A DNA stretch of 64,000 bases from Prochilodus magdalenae (Eukaryota; Chordata; Actinopteri; Characiformes; Prochilodontidae): the NCBI GenBank assembly GCA_024036415.1, contig JAMWET010001663.1, positions 402,001 through 466,000 of the forward strand, in the 5' to 3' direction. The notes under the pieces were generated by a model. That model saw only the letters and a list, made by a program, of their open reading frames with translations, was not told where the DNA came from and ran no database searches. The translations under genes and the position numbers were made by a program. Each line of letters starts with the position of its first letter. Position 1 is the stretch's first letter. Of the stretch, positions 26,671 through 37,199 are shown in pieces.

Positions 26671-29000
26671 GGAGCCAGTGTGTCGGTGTTCCTCAGAGAG
26701 TTTCCATCGCGCTGCAGTGCAGTTGGCTGTGGGTTATCCTGAAATTGGACCTGCTTTGTCATTGCTAAACAGCTGCTGCCTTTCCCAGCACTATTTCAAC
26801 CCACCTGGGGGCTCTCGCTGAACTCAGCAGCACAGTTACTACACAACACCACAGCACCACACTGCTCCAGAATATATTTACCCCATTAAATGTGGCACAC
26901 TCGGTGTACCTTTTGTCAAATGGGTGGTGCACCCTGGCAGATTTTGTTTTGCTAAGTAATTTGAACACAATTTTATTTTAGTATTTTACACCAGAAGTCA
27001 TCAGAGAATAATTGCTTGGTCCCCTCTCCTCAGAGCTCACATGCGCCATTCAAGTTCATCCCGAAGCTGGTTAATGGGGTTGAGGTCAGGGCTCATAGTG
27101 TGCATTGCATATTGTAAAGGGTTAAAAACACAGAAAATGACTCATGATCTGTAGATCTTCTATGTGGCTGTACTCTAACACAGGAATCACCACAGTGCTG
27201 ACCATGTCCACCATCATAACGGGCGTGTCGGCGTCCATGCCCCAGGTGTCCTATGTGAAAGCGGTGGACATTTACTTGTGGGCCAGCTTCCTGTTTGTCT
27301 TCCTGTCGGTCATCGAATACGCAGCTGTCAACTACTTCACCACCGTGGAGGAGATGAAAAAACTAAAGAAGGGAAAGGTCAGTCACCTCTCAGTCACCTC
27401 TCAGTCACCTCTCAGTCACCTCTCAGTCACCTCTCAGTCGCCTCTCAGTCGCCTCTCAGTCACCTCTCAGTCACCTCTCAGTCACCTCTCAGTCGCCTCT
27501 CAGTCACCTCTCAGGCACCTCAGCAGATTAAACGGGCAGAAATTTAAAAATTTATTTATGTCATAAAGTAAATTACTTTGAAGGCCTTCCACTAACTGGC
27601 CACTTTATCCGAAACACCTACCTTGTACTTCCACAAACTGGCCACTTTGTCCAAAACCCCTACCTAGTACTTCCACTAACTGGCCACTTTGTCCAAAACC
27701 CCTACCTAGTACTTCCACTAACTGGCCACTTTATCCGAAACACCTACCTTGTACTTCCACAGCCTGGCCACTTTACTAGAAACACCTACCTTGTACTTCC
27801 ACAGCCTGGCCACTTTATCCGAAACACCTACCTTGTACTTCCACTTACTGGCCACTTTATCCGAAACACCTACCTTGTACTTCCACTTACTGGCCACTTT
27901 ATCCGAAACACCTACCTTGTACTTCCACAGCCTGGCCACTTTATCCGAAACACCTACCTTGTACTTCCACAGCCTGGCCACTTTATCCGAAACACCTACC
28001 TTGTACTTCCACTTACTGGCCACTTTATCCGAAACACCTACCTTGTACTTCCACTTACTGGCCACTTTATCCGAAACACCTACCTTGTACTTCCACAGCC
28101 TGGCCACTTTATCCGAAACACCTACCTTGTACTTCCACTTACTGGCCACTTTATCCGAAACACCTACCTTGTACTTCCACAGCCTGGCCACTTTACTAGA
28201 AACACCTACCTTGTACTTCCACAGCCTGGCCACTTTACTAGAAACACCTACCGTGTACCTCCACTAATTGGCCACTTTAATAGAAACTGTGGTGGCCTGG
28301 TAGTTTGTGTGGTGATGGTATGAGTTTACAGAGCAGTGTGTTAGATTGAAAATAGTCAATCACCCAAAGGTATCCAGACAAGAGCAGCTCTGTGGTCAGA
28401 CCTGACCACTGATGAAGGACTAGACGATGGCTGACTCAAACTGTCAACAGCTGAAGAAATGAACTCCCATTAGTGCACCTCTTAATATGGCCACTGGTGA
28501 CATTAAAATGTCTCCCCCTGCTGATGAAATAGCCACATGGGTGTCCATATCATTGAAAACGTGGTGCATTAATTGATTTACATAATTTCCACCTTAATAA
28601 AATATTACATAAACAAGAGTATTGGAAACTGAGGGTGAACTGAACAACAGAACAGCGTTCATGTTTGTGAATCAGATTTCCTCATCTCCCTCCGCAGCTT
28701 TCAGAATTTGACGCATCTCAGGCCATGGCTTTTGATGGCTGCTTCCATGACGCGGACATGGAGCTGAGTCCTTTCCCCCCACTGGCTGAGCTCAGCATGG
28801 ACCAGCAGGTGTCCTCACAGAGCTCCACAGTGCCTGACCCCCCTCCAGTGCTGGGCACACGGCTGCGGCGCACACGGCCGCTGCATTACCATCTCCAGCT
28901 GGTCATGAGTAACAGCTACGTAATCGACTCCTACTCCAGATTCCTCTTTCCTCTGGCCTACGTCCTCTTCAACATCATCTACTGGAGCATCTACACCTGA
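13289..29000 (+). CDS. gabrr3: GABA-A receptor rho-type subunit (rho-3-like), nine coding exons
   Basis: Whole-gene span; the spliced exons total 1416 nt and encode 471 residues plus stop, a usual length for rho subunits. The product is a pentameric GABA-gated chloride channel subunit of the plasma membrane. Visible: a hydrophobic signal peptide (about residues 1-22), an extracellular ligand-binding domain with a 13-residue Cys-loop (C189 to C203), loop C YSSTGWY (about 252-258), M1 about 271-292, M2 about 302-324, M3 about 335-357, a variable intracellular loop and M4 at the C-terminus. The VPAR motif before M2 is the anion-selectivity signature; the 2' residue is Ser305. The features [30 protein letters not shown] and AMAFDGC fit rho-3 better than rho-1 or rho-2, from family knowledge. 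All eight introns are GT-AG and every phase matches. The start ATG has purine at -3 and precedes the signal peptide. The neighbour on the other strand converges on it. Which teleost duplicate (a or b) cannot be told. Confidence 0.93.
13429..18213 (+). other. gabrr3 intron 1
   Basis: 4.8 kb. 14000-14900 is strongly A-rich. 15780-16050 and 16985-17200 are inverted relatives of one dispersed repeat (shared atgtaaatgagctt-like end and aacagtccaggc); a third fragment lies near 56812. No other coding sequence recognised. Confidence 0.6.
18214..18326 (+). CDS. gabrr3: gabrr3 exon 2
   Basis: Residues 47-84. Acceptor tttacatttttag-type tract, donor G/gtctgt. Contains the rho-typical segment [20 protein letters not shown] followed by FAMRPGFGG, which marks the start of the conserved extracellular domain in rho subunits. 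113 nt, phases 2 to 1, consistent with its neighbours. Confidence 0.93.
18737..18800. repeat. 24-bp tandem repeat in intron 2
   Basis: Two and a half copies of gacacgcatgcgcacgcaca-type sequence, a CA-rich microsatellite relative. Confidence 0.85.
18965..19405. repeat. dispersed repeat family R1, long copy (intron 2)
   Basis: Contains cctgtgtccactcactgtcc, ggacgctgcccacagtacgc, tggtggactattttctgatc, a complementary second half with gtcctgtgggggtcctgacc, and agaaacagatgggctgctgt. Longest copy in the window. Confidence 0.8.
19465..19512. repeat. (GT)n/(TA)n microsatellite
   Basis: Short GT run passing into TA. Confidence 0.9.
19662..19732. repeat. (GT)n microsatellite
   Basis: About 35 uninterrupted GT units flanked by agatctag-type words on both sides (19644 and 19733). 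Confidence 0.97.
21263..21296. repeat. (TATG)n microsatellite
   Basis: About eight tatg units in intron 2. Confidence 0.9.
21376..21857 (-). mobile_element. probable solo LTR with 5-bp target duplication
   Basis: 482 nt. In minus-strand sense it starts TGTTACATCTC and ends CAATCGTTACA, so it has TG..CA ends. The flanks are the same 5 bases, ATATC at 21371-21375 and 21858-21862. In the same sense there is an AATAAA about 45 nt before the 3' end, as in LTR R regions. No internal retroelement genes are next to it, so it is a solo LTR or an LTR-like non-autonomous element in intron 2. Confidence 0.7.
22332..22399 (+). CDS. gabrr3: gabrr3 exon 3
   Basis: Residues 85-107, reading [20 protein letters not shown], the first beta strands of the ligand-binding domain, very conserved in all rho subunits. 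Acceptor ctctag, donor ATG/gtaaag. A small exon of 68 nt, the normal size for this position in Cys-loop receptor genes. Confidence 0.94.
22710..22933 (+). CDS. gabrr3: gabrr3 exon 4 (loops D and A of the ligand site)
   Basis: Residues 108-181. Includes [17 protein letters not shown], where the Tyr and Arg of YLR correspond to the loop D GABA-contact positions known from rho-1, and [16 protein letters not shown], the conserved loop A region. Acceptor ctttacag, donor CAG/gtggcc, 224 nt. Confidence 0.95.
23027..23109 (+). CDS. gabrr3: gabrr3 exon 5 (Cys-loop)
   Basis: Residues 182-209. Holds the complete Cys-loop, Cys189 and Cys203 with 13 residues between and the invariant FPLD core, then SLELES leading into loop B. 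The intron before it is only 93 nt. Acceptor ggtgcag, donor T/gtgagt. Confidence 0.95.
23530..23945. repeat. dispersed repeat family R1 copy (intron 5)
   Basis: Starts near cagcacattattaggaacac and shares gtggacagtgagtggacaca and agcagcactgctgtgtctga with the other R1 copies; followed by an (ATA)n tract at 23946-23990. Confidence 0.8.
24328..24465 (+). CDS. gabrr3: gabrr3 exon 6 (loops B and C)
   Basis: Residues 210-255. Starts with the loop B aromatics ([12 protein letters not shown]) and ends in [10 protein letters not shown], the first part of loop C. Relative to the rho-3 sequences I recall it appears one residue shorter in the DEIVLSQF segment; this needs an alignment. Acceptor cctgcag, donor G/gtactg. 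Confidence 0.94.
24575..24727 (+). CDS. gabrr3: gabrr3 exon 7 (M1 and start of M2)
   Basis: Residues 256-306. Starts with [10 protein letters not shown], carries the M1 helix ([20 protein letters not shown]) and the M1-M2 linker with VPAR followed by the first M2 residues. Ser305 is the 2' pore position. Acceptor ctgtcag, 108-nt intron before it, donor G/gtaaac. Confidence 0.95.
24728..27183 (+). other. gabrr3 intron 7
   Basis: 2.5 kb. Holds an (AAC)n run at 26249-26291 and a (CA)n run at 26636-26668. The open frames inside show no conserved protein. Confidence 0.6.
27184..27377 (+). CDS. gabrr3: gabrr3 exon 8 (M2 and M3)
   Basis: Residues 307-371. M2 continues as [17 protein letters not shown] with Thr 6' and Leu 9' conserved, followed by the M2-M3 loop [11 protein letters not shown], then M3 and the start of the cytoplasmic loop ([10 protein letters not shown]). 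The donor AAG/gtcagt is the first copy-like unit of an 11-bp tandem array, see 27378-27515. Confidence 0.95.
27378..27515. repeat. 11-bp tandem array starting at the exon 8 donor
   Basis: About 12 copies of cacctctcagt, some with cgcctctcagt, beginning within the donor sequence gtcagtcacctctcagt. The array places many ctcagtc words right after the true splice site. Confidence 0.93.
27590..28285. repeat. 42-bp minisatellite in intron 8
   Basis: About 16 copies of a 42-nt unit (ggccactttatccgaaacac plus ctaccttgtacttccac and two to four variable bases). Variants: agcct or ttact at the junction, atccgaa or actagaa inside. Because 42 is a multiple of three, both strands stay open for more than 170 codons, an artefact. 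Confidence 0.95.
28698..29000 (+). CDS. gabrr3: gabrr3 exon 9 (cytoplasmic loop, M4, stop)
   Basis: Residues 372-471 and the TGA stop. Begins in the intracellular loop with [10 protein letters not shown], which I associate with rho-3, runs through a Pro/Ser-rich variable section, then [18 protein letters not shown] and the M4 end NIIYWSIYT. Acceptor tccgcag. Confidence 0.93.
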   Translation, partial: LSEFDASQAMAFDGCFHDADMELSPFPPLAELSMDQQVSSQSSTVPDPPPVLGTRLRRTRPLHYHLQLVMSNSYVIDSYSRFLFPLAYVLFNIIYWSIYT

Positions 29001-29242
29001 GCCTGGAACAGAACACTGTACCAGCAGCTGGAGACTGACCAGGCCAGTCTAGATGTCCAGTGCATCATATTGGTGGGCTTATGCTTGTGTACCCAGACCG
29101 GTGAACTGGGTTGATGTAAACCAATACTGAAATCACATGATGACGATGCTTCGAGAATTCACTTAACAGCTTGTTAAATTGTCAAATTATATCTACATTA
29201 AAATCACGTTTACTGATAAACAGTAGAGAATAACACGTCATT

Positions 29243-29248
29243 AATAAA
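29243..29248 (+). terminator. candidate polyadenylation signal of gabrr3
   Basis: AATAAA 243 nt after the stop codon, the first canonical hexamer downstream in the sense strand. No transcript evidence; longer 3' UTRs are possible. Confidence 0.45.
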
Positions 29249-29415
29249 TTCCTCATGGCCTCTGCTGCAGGATTCCCAGATTTCATCTGTGAAATATTAT
29301 CAGCATCTTCTGTACACAGGTTAAGTGTGCCTCTGGTTGTAAAATGATGATGAATTGAATACCTCATGACTTCCATCAGGCATCAGTAGCTGATTTCCAG
29401 ACTAGTTTTAAATTA

Positions 29416-30195
29416 CACTCATCATCAAAAGAACAGCTGCACCCAGAAGGAGGCGTGGGACTGCAGTGCTGTTGGGAAGGAGGATAAAGGTGACCAGGAT
29501 CAATAACTGATGATACATTTAGACTGATATGATCAATATTTATTGAGCTACACATACAGAAGTCTGTCTCTCAGTATGGCGTCGGGCCGCCGTGTTTGCT
29601 AACGCCACATGCCAGATGTCTCGGTATGGAGGTGTGGGGTTTCCTGATGGTGTCCTGTGATAATCCATCCCATGCAGCTTGAACATCCTCACACAGTTCC
29701 TGCAGATGGTGCGGTAGGGGTGGAGGTAGAGTGACACCAGGCCTTCTGGACATGTGACAACAAACAGCTCATCTTGGTGCTGACCACGGTGCCTCCACAC
29801 ACGGATTCGTTGGGCGTCTCCACCAAGACTAAAGCGGGACTCGTCACTGAAGATGACCCGCTGCCATTCTGAGTCACTCCATGACAGTCTGGTACGACAC
29901 CACTGCAGTCTTTGGTGACGGGGACGTGGTGTTAAGGACAGTCGTGGTAACGGTCTGTGTGCATGTAGTCCTGCGTGGTGCAGCCGTCTGCCAATGGTGC
30001 TGGCACTAACAGGATGACTCATGGAGGACAGCACTGCTCGCTGAGTGTCTGCATTCGTGGCTGTTGGGTCAGTCAGGTACAGCGATATGGGCCGTCCATG
30101 CTCGCGTCACATGTGCGGCCGAGCGTGAACCTTGAATCATTTGCATGTCTCACAGTGTCTAACTATTTGTGTCGCTATTCTTTTGATGATGAGTG
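29416..30195 (-). mobile_element. internally deleted Tc1-like element, copy 1
   Basis: 780 nt with perfect 18-nt inverted ends CACTCATCATCAAAAGAA. The minus strand keeps part of a transposase: VSASTIGRRLHHAGL (DNA-binding half), RQWCRTRLSW-like linker and WQRVIFSDESRFSLGGD with the first catalytic Asp, then a jump to LCEDVQAAWDGL in another frame. The central catalytic part is missing, so it is not autonomous. Confidence 0.85.
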
Positions 30196-31109
30196 CATGT
30201 GAACTCTGATGTGGACATGGCTCTGTACTCATACCCACTATGGTTGTAATCTGATGTTTCTCCCGCGGATGGCGCTATAAGCATAAATGTTTTATGGAAC
30301 TCTCTCAAAATAGTTTTGACAGTTTTTTAAAGGCATCTGGGTGATTTAGAATAAGGCTACCTTTTTATAAAGTGTTCATAAATGGTTTAAAAACATTAAC
30401 AAGCAGTTACTTCAAAAAACGAGTGACCTGTTAGTCTAACTGTGAACACACATACTTTTATAGTGCTCATATTTTGATGGTTGCTTCCCTTTTTTAATTT
30501 TTTTTATTAATGTGTTATAACTACTTATTAATACTTTGTAAAGTGTTTGAGCTAACAACCAATAATGACCTAGTGGTAAACCATTTATAAATCCTTTATA
30601 AAGGCAGTCTTATTCTAAAGTGGTACCAACATCTGTGTACTGTGTAGGTATGTATTGAGGTTAGTGCTAACCGGCTAGCCCCGGTCCACTTCCTGTCTCG
30701 TAACATCATTATGTACTTACAGTGGTGATACAGAATGACTGTAGTGTCAGTCTGCCTTGGTCTCCACGTCCACGTCCGCTCTCAGCAAGAATCCAAGTTT
30801 GAAAGTGGGGAAAACAAGTGACGGTGTTGGTTCTGCTTTCTACTACTGGAGCCGCTTTAGACGAGGAAAGGGATGAGGTTTCAGGCACAACTCACAGCAC
30901 AGACCGGTAAGTTATCTGGTGCTGGTGGTGAAGGTGGTGTTTGTTGGGGATGAGGTATGGTGGGCAGGGGGATGCGCACTGGGTGTGAATGATTGAGTAT
31001 GAATGATTGCATCTTGCATATTGCTATCGATAATATCATGTAACTGTTTTGGATATCAGCCAGCCCTTCAGACATTGCCCTTTTTATCAGAAACAAGTTT
31101 ATAGATCCA

Positions 31110-31310
31110 TCTTTTACTGCACAGTTTATCAGCCAACTTTCCTCTGTCCAGTAATGGAAATGACCACATCAGCTTTGTACCACTGTTGGTGGTAGATGTG
31201 TGTAACACCTTCAACAACACTGCTGTGCCTGATACTCTGTGACCACCATACAACCACAGGTGAGTGTAACAGCAACAAAGGAGCTCCAGTCTGTAGCTGT
31301 AAACTCACAA
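31110..31310. repeat. R1-like dispersed repeat fragment
   Basis: Degenerate words of the R1 family (aacactgctgtgcctgatac, agctccagtctgtagctgta). Confidence 0.5.
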
Positions 31311-31645
31311 AGTGCACATGCGCTGTATGTGTTTCTGATACTTTGGCTAATGAGCTACACAGAGTGGGTGTACCGAACTTCCAGCTGCATGTTTATAGAG
31401 TCATGCGGTGGCTAAGTGGAAAACAGGACGAGATCAGGATTTGCTGGGTGGTGCATTAATACTGATAGTAATACAGACTCGTTAAGCCAAAATATAGGTT
31501 GTATAGGTTATATTAGGATTTAAGGACCATTTCTGGAAACTCTAAAATAGATTTATATTTAAATATTATTATATTATTATTTTATCTATTATACTAATCT
31601 GAATATATTTGTTATATTTATGTACATAAAAAAGCCAAACAGGAC

Positions 31646-31651
31646 TTTATT
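31646..31651 (-). terminator. candidate polyadenylation signal of the adhesion GPCR
   Basis: TTTATT on the + strand, AATAAA in the gene's sense, about 1.2 kb after the stop codon. Chosen as a canonical hexamer in the intergenic space; no transcript data. Confidence 0.3.
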
Positions 31652-32844
31652 AAATTAGTTTATTTAAAACGCAGACATGGTTGAAAACAATCAAATTTTT
31701 AGTAAAGTCAGTCAAAAACGAATCTCTCATTCACAATAAGGAAACTTTACATTGTATAGTAATCAGTATAAGCAGAAGGTTATATACATCATGTGACCAC
31801 CAATCAAATTATTCATTTGAAGCAATGGCATTTAAATACTCCTAATAAATTAGGAGAAAGGAGAACACCCATCCTGTGCTTCATTCCAGAACTGCTCCTT
31901 TAAAAGCTTTAAAGGGAAATCTCATGTATTTAACTAAATCACTGATGTAATTAAAGTCACCCTGAACGCTCTGGAGACACTTTCCCAGTCAGAGTGTTCA
32001 CAGTGGTGGTGATGGAACCAGACATCTGAAGGCTTTAACATCTAAAGCTACATCACAGAAAACGTGACGGCCATAACTGCTTCTAAAAAATGCTGCCTGA
32101 TAAATGAGACGTGTTTTCATTTCGTATAGTTAATAAATAAATGACAGTCCCCTTGAACCATATTGGAAGACTTTGTTTACATCTAAACAACTAAATCATT
32201 TAAAAACATCTGTGGAGTTCTCTCAGAGCCAGTTGCATGTTTTGCCATCCTTCATTTATCTACATGATCAATCTTCTTAGTCATCATGTATTTTCACATT
32301 GCCTATTACTTCAGTATATACGGCTCTATCAGGATCTTCTTCATAAACAAAAACGAGCAAAACACAGAGTAACATTTCAGTCTAATGCCACATGTGGAGA
32401 CTCAGCAGGCAGCGTTTAATACTGTTTTCTGTAATTGAGCGATGATTTCACATTCTTCATGCTTCATGTGGGGAGTTACAGTAGATCTTTTTTTTTTTTG
32501 TCTTGCTTGCTGTCAGTCCCTGCTTGTGGTCAGCTAGTGTCCAGCACCAGTTTGCGTGGTTTCAGTCTGGCATGTCGTTCTCTCGAGCCATTTTGGCAGA
32601 AGAATGTTCTTCTGAAAATCTCTTACTTCTCATGACTGTCTGCTTGAATGCTAATCACTGAAATAGCACAACTGACACAACTGTGGATGTTACAGAAAGC
32701 ATCACAGTATGTACATGTTGAATATTTCAGTGGGTGTGGTCAGCTGTGGTCAGTGTGGACAGTGTTTTTGTTGCATTCTTAAAAATTGGACATGTTTTCG
32801 GGCAGGTGATCACTCTAATACTTCCATTACACAACGGGAGTCCA

Positions 32845-32951
32845 TCAGTCAGTTCTATGTAGGGGTCTGTGCTGGCTGTTTATCTCGTTGAGAACCACAT
32901 CGCCGCTGGAGTCCTCCACAGATGTGGACACACTGTCCTCCATGGATGAGT
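32845..32951 (-). CDS. adgrg2/4-like: last coding exon, C-terminus
   Basis: 107 nt, phase 1 to stop. [20 protein letters not shown] then [14 protein letters not shown] and TGA. An acidic, Ser-rich end with likely phosphorylation sites. Acceptor cattgcag. Phase and composition fit the preceding exon. Confidence 0.8.
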
Positions 32952-35900
32952 CTGCAATGTGAGGATAGAGAAAAGATTTTTTAGAAACTGAAATTAATTA
33001 TTAATCATAGCTTATGATTATGATTTTAATTGACTAAGTTATTCTTGTGAGCACAAAAGAAAGAAATAACATCCGTTTACAGTTCCTCTTCCTGGAGATC
33101 TGCTTTCCTGTTTCCTGAGTCTAGCTCCAGCCTAAATCTATTAGGCTGCCGTGCTCCCGTACATAACACTAATGCATCTGATTCAGCCAATCAGGTACTT
33201 GAAAATAGGTTAACTAGCTGGAGCAAGTGCAGCAAACTGCTGTTGGAACTAGGAGGAATGTGGATCTCCAGGCTTGGTGACCCTTTCTCTGTGCTGATGT
33301 CATTGCAAGACAACCAAGTCAATGGAGAAAGTCAGAAATGCAGAATTAAAGAGTAGCTGAATGCAAATAGAATTGATAGTTCAACATACTCTGTAATTAA
33401 ATACACACACCAGTCAATAGTTTAGACAGACACTCATAGGAGGCTCTCCTGTTTCTATTAATGCTTTACCTTAGACATCAAAGAAAATCTAATATAGCCC
33501 TCATGGAATTATACAGTCCAACTTAAACACCTCCAGAATGGAGCTTTACAGGAGGAGGTACCAGCTTAACCTGCAGTGGAGCTGATAGAACAAGGTTTAT
33601 TACTAAGCAGGTTTGGAGCGATTCTATTGGTCAGTCCATCATGAATATTCACTGGACTGAAAGGAGAACTAGAGCTTTTACACTGTGCAGGAAAAGAGAT
33701 AAGTTTTTACACCACTAAATATATATTAGAGGTGGAGATATGGAGGAGTATCATACTGTGTACATCAGGAGTAGATGTGGTGTATCAGGATATGGACTGG
33801 TTCAGACTCTCATCAGTTGGAGCTGCTAAGTGTAAGACTGCATACTCTTTAAGATCACCAACTACATCCAATTAGTTGGGTGTGTGTAAACAATGACTGG
33901 TACTATAGGGCAAATTTGGCAATTTTAGTGGTAAAAGGCGATTATCAAATCTAGACGCTCCAAATGAATTTCCATTTTCTTTTTTGGGGCTGCTGTGTTT
34001 ACAGAGCTGTGTGATTGATTATGAATTATAGAGATACTGACTGAATGTGTTGGAGTGGGGTATGCTGTTGGTGCTCAGTGAAGAGCTCCTTGACGCGCTC
34101 TGGGTCTGAGAGCCAGAGTTTACTGTGGCGAGTGAAGTTTTCTTTGTGTTGTTTTGAGTGGCTGTCCGGCTCCAGTCTGCAGACCAAACATAAAGACAGA
34201 GGAACTTAGAACAGTTCTGTAACATTGACTTCACATGCTAAAACTGACTTCAGCATTCACATAATTCCACACAGGCAGGAGATCTAAGATGGAGATGCTG
34301 GGTTATTAGATACACTGGTATCATCAGTTTTGGGGAGGTCAGACCTGTTTAGGCAGCTAGTGCCACAAGATTTGGAGGTAGTATGAGAGAAGACTGATTG
34401 AGGGAAAGAGTGAGCTCGAAGCTTGGGCTAGAGTTCCGGGCAGCTTCTGGCTTAAGCTGGCCCTTTCCCCATGAACTCTGGCAAGACTAATGAAGACTAG
34501 GGAGGAGATGGGTTGACTTTGGGGATAGTCACAGCCATTTTGTAGGTTTATAGTTACTAAATGGAGCCCATTTGTTGCTGCACAATTTACCAGGCACATT
34601 GTACTCTGTCCATCAGTGGGGAAAAAACACCTTATGACCAACGCTGTCCAGATAATATTAAGATGCTTTGGGTGCTGGTGTGGATAAATCAGGCACAACA
34701 GCGTCGCTGGAGTTATGGCGCACCTCAGATTCAGTTGAAAATGCGGTCCACCACCCAAGTAATATCTGATTAGTGCTGATCACTTATGATGGGCCACAAT
34801 CACTACAACACTTCACAACACTTTTCTTCCTTCACCTTGTTAAATCTTTTGTCATGTTTTCTAACAATACATTATGAAATACAATACGAGAATAGTTTTA
34901 ATTACTTAAAAAAAGAAAATAAAAGAAAATTAACAATATAATAACAGAGTAAATATACTAGCACATGATTTTACTATTAGTCAAATATAGTAAAATTTTA
35001 ATTGTTTAATTTATGCAGCTATTGAGTCAGTATTTTCATTTAGACACAGAATTAGAATTAATTAGAATTAATTAATGGTATTAATGGTAGTTAACGCTGG
35101 TTTGGTAATCAGTAATTCATTTAATACAGAGACTATCAAGATAAATACATCTAAATTAGGTGCTTAAGTGCTGAGTACAGCTAGAGAAGTCAAACTGTGC
35201 ATAAAATGGACATCTATAATGAATTGATAGATGGGTGGATGGGGCTGACACATTATGCATAGCAATATCATGCCATCAAAATGAGGGTCAAAATCAGCAG
35301 TCATAAACCTACAGAGTGCTCTGATATGGTACATGATGCCACTACGGGGTTTCTATTCCCCCACTTCTCAATCGCCACAGTGCACATGCTCTGGTAGGTA
35401 TACCTTACATCATGCCTACATAGTTTCGTACTGTTCCTCATTGGTGTACTAGAAAGGTGTACCTGAGTTTTCTGGTAGTCTGAACTTGCCACAGCAGAGA
35501 TAGGTTCGCCACTGTCTGCGGACGGTCTCTTTTATTGCGCAGTGGAACACAAAGATGAAAAAGCCTGAAAAGAGAGAAAAGAAAGAGAGAGAGCAGTTTT
35601 TGTGGCTTATCCGTATGAGCTGGTTCCTCAAAATAACCATACCATGCACTTTGCATGCTAAAAGTTCTCACCCTGTAGAGAGTTGAAGATGGTAAAGAGG
35701 TACGTGAAGGCCATGCTGACAACGCCCCAGGCGAAAAAAGCAAAGCCCCAGGTGAGCCCGAGCAGGATGGTGAGGCCGGCGATACTGCGCAGGTCCTGCA
35801 GCCCACTGCGGTACTGGTTGTTGTGGGGGTTCTGACGTTTGATGCGCCTCAGCTGGACCATGACCACCACGAACATGATCACGTTGAACACAAAGATCAC

Positions 35901-37113
35901 ACAGAAGTAGGCCACCACCGCCACGTAGAAGGCAGTGTTATTCCTCAGCCAGCAGCTAAAAGAAACAGGCACATCCATAAATGAAGACCTTTAATTCTAG
36001 GCTTAATAGTCAGATATTAATCAGAACGCTTTTTATGAATGAACCATTATGAACTATTCAGCAGTAACAACAATGCCTGGCAAACGTATGTAATATGTGT
36101 GTACTTATGAGGAAAAGGCTTACATTGATAGTTCGGTCAAAAAGCTAGAAACGTGTTTCTACTCATGCATAGAAGTGAAAGGCCTTAGAGCAGGGGGTTC
36201 CCCAGGATCCACCCATACTTACAAGTCATCTGTGGTCCCGTCTGTGTACTTTGCATACTGAATGAGGCCGTAATTGTTTTTGTCCACAGAAATCACAATG
36301 ATGACGACCAGTAGTGGTATACCTGTAATCCATTAATACACCAACAGAAAGCCAATTAAGTGTACATGTACATCTAGGACCCCAACAGCTGCATTCTACA
36401 CCGTACCCCCACTGCTGGTTGTGCCCAGAAACTCACCCCATCCTGCCAGAGCGAACTTCAGAATGTATCGTGACATGCAGTTGTTGAAGACCTTGACAAT
36501 GGCGAGGTACAGGTGCAGGGCCTCCAGACCCATCCAGGTGAAGGAGGCCAGCAAGAAGTAGTGTAAGAAGAATGCTGTGGAGATGCAGAGGCCTACAGCA
36601 TTAGTGTACAGGGCCAGCCATGAGTCCAGCAGGAAGACCATGTTCAGTAGCAGAAGGGCAAAGCACAGGTTGATCAAGATCTTGGATGGAATGTCCCTTC
36701 GGATTTTCCTGAGTGTGAAAGAAAACACTGCTTCAACAACAAGGAACACAATTCGATTGGAACAATTTCAATATTTCAGTTCTTTATTTGAATAGAAAAA
36801 ACTCTACACTGACAAACATAATAGCTCAGAAACCCTGGCAGCTATTTCTCTCCTCTTTAAGAAAATACATTTAAGACGACACGTTAGTCCTGTTACATTC
36901 TCATTTACATTTACATTTATTTTTGTAGCTAATAGAAACAGAAATATGTGATTTTCCATTTTATTTTTTATATTTTATTTGCTGTCTATTGTTTTCATTA
37001 TTTATCTGGCAAAGACCATAATAAGGTATAATGGATCATTTTGTTTTAGCACACTTCATTTCTGTGTGTAATTTCATATATAACTATATAATATAATATT
37101 ATATTATATAGTT

Positions 37114-37199
<86 letters not shown>

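Larger units (their letters stand above)
29001..32844. other. space between convergent genes
   Basis: Contains the gabrr3 3' UTR, a Tc1-like copy at 29416-30195, an R1-like fragment at 31110-31310, and the probable 3' UTR of the adhesion GPCR. No further gene recognised. Confidence 0.6.

Noticed and set aside
27718..28267. Long repeating open frames on both strands, 171-172 codons
   Set aside because: They are the 42-bp minisatellite read in frame; the unit length is a multiple of three and has no stop. No start context, splice or conserved domain.
27590..28285. CRISPR-like regular array
   Set aside because: Units are contiguous with no unique spacers, in a vertebrate intron.
29540..30034. 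A 164-residue protein as a host gene
   Set aside because: It lies wholly inside the inverted-repeat-bounded Tc1-like element and is a frame-shifted transposase fragment.
35438..35806. 122-codon minus frame overlapping the 7TM exons
   Set aside because: Wrong frame; the receptor frame with helices 6-7 and proper splice sites covers the same bases.
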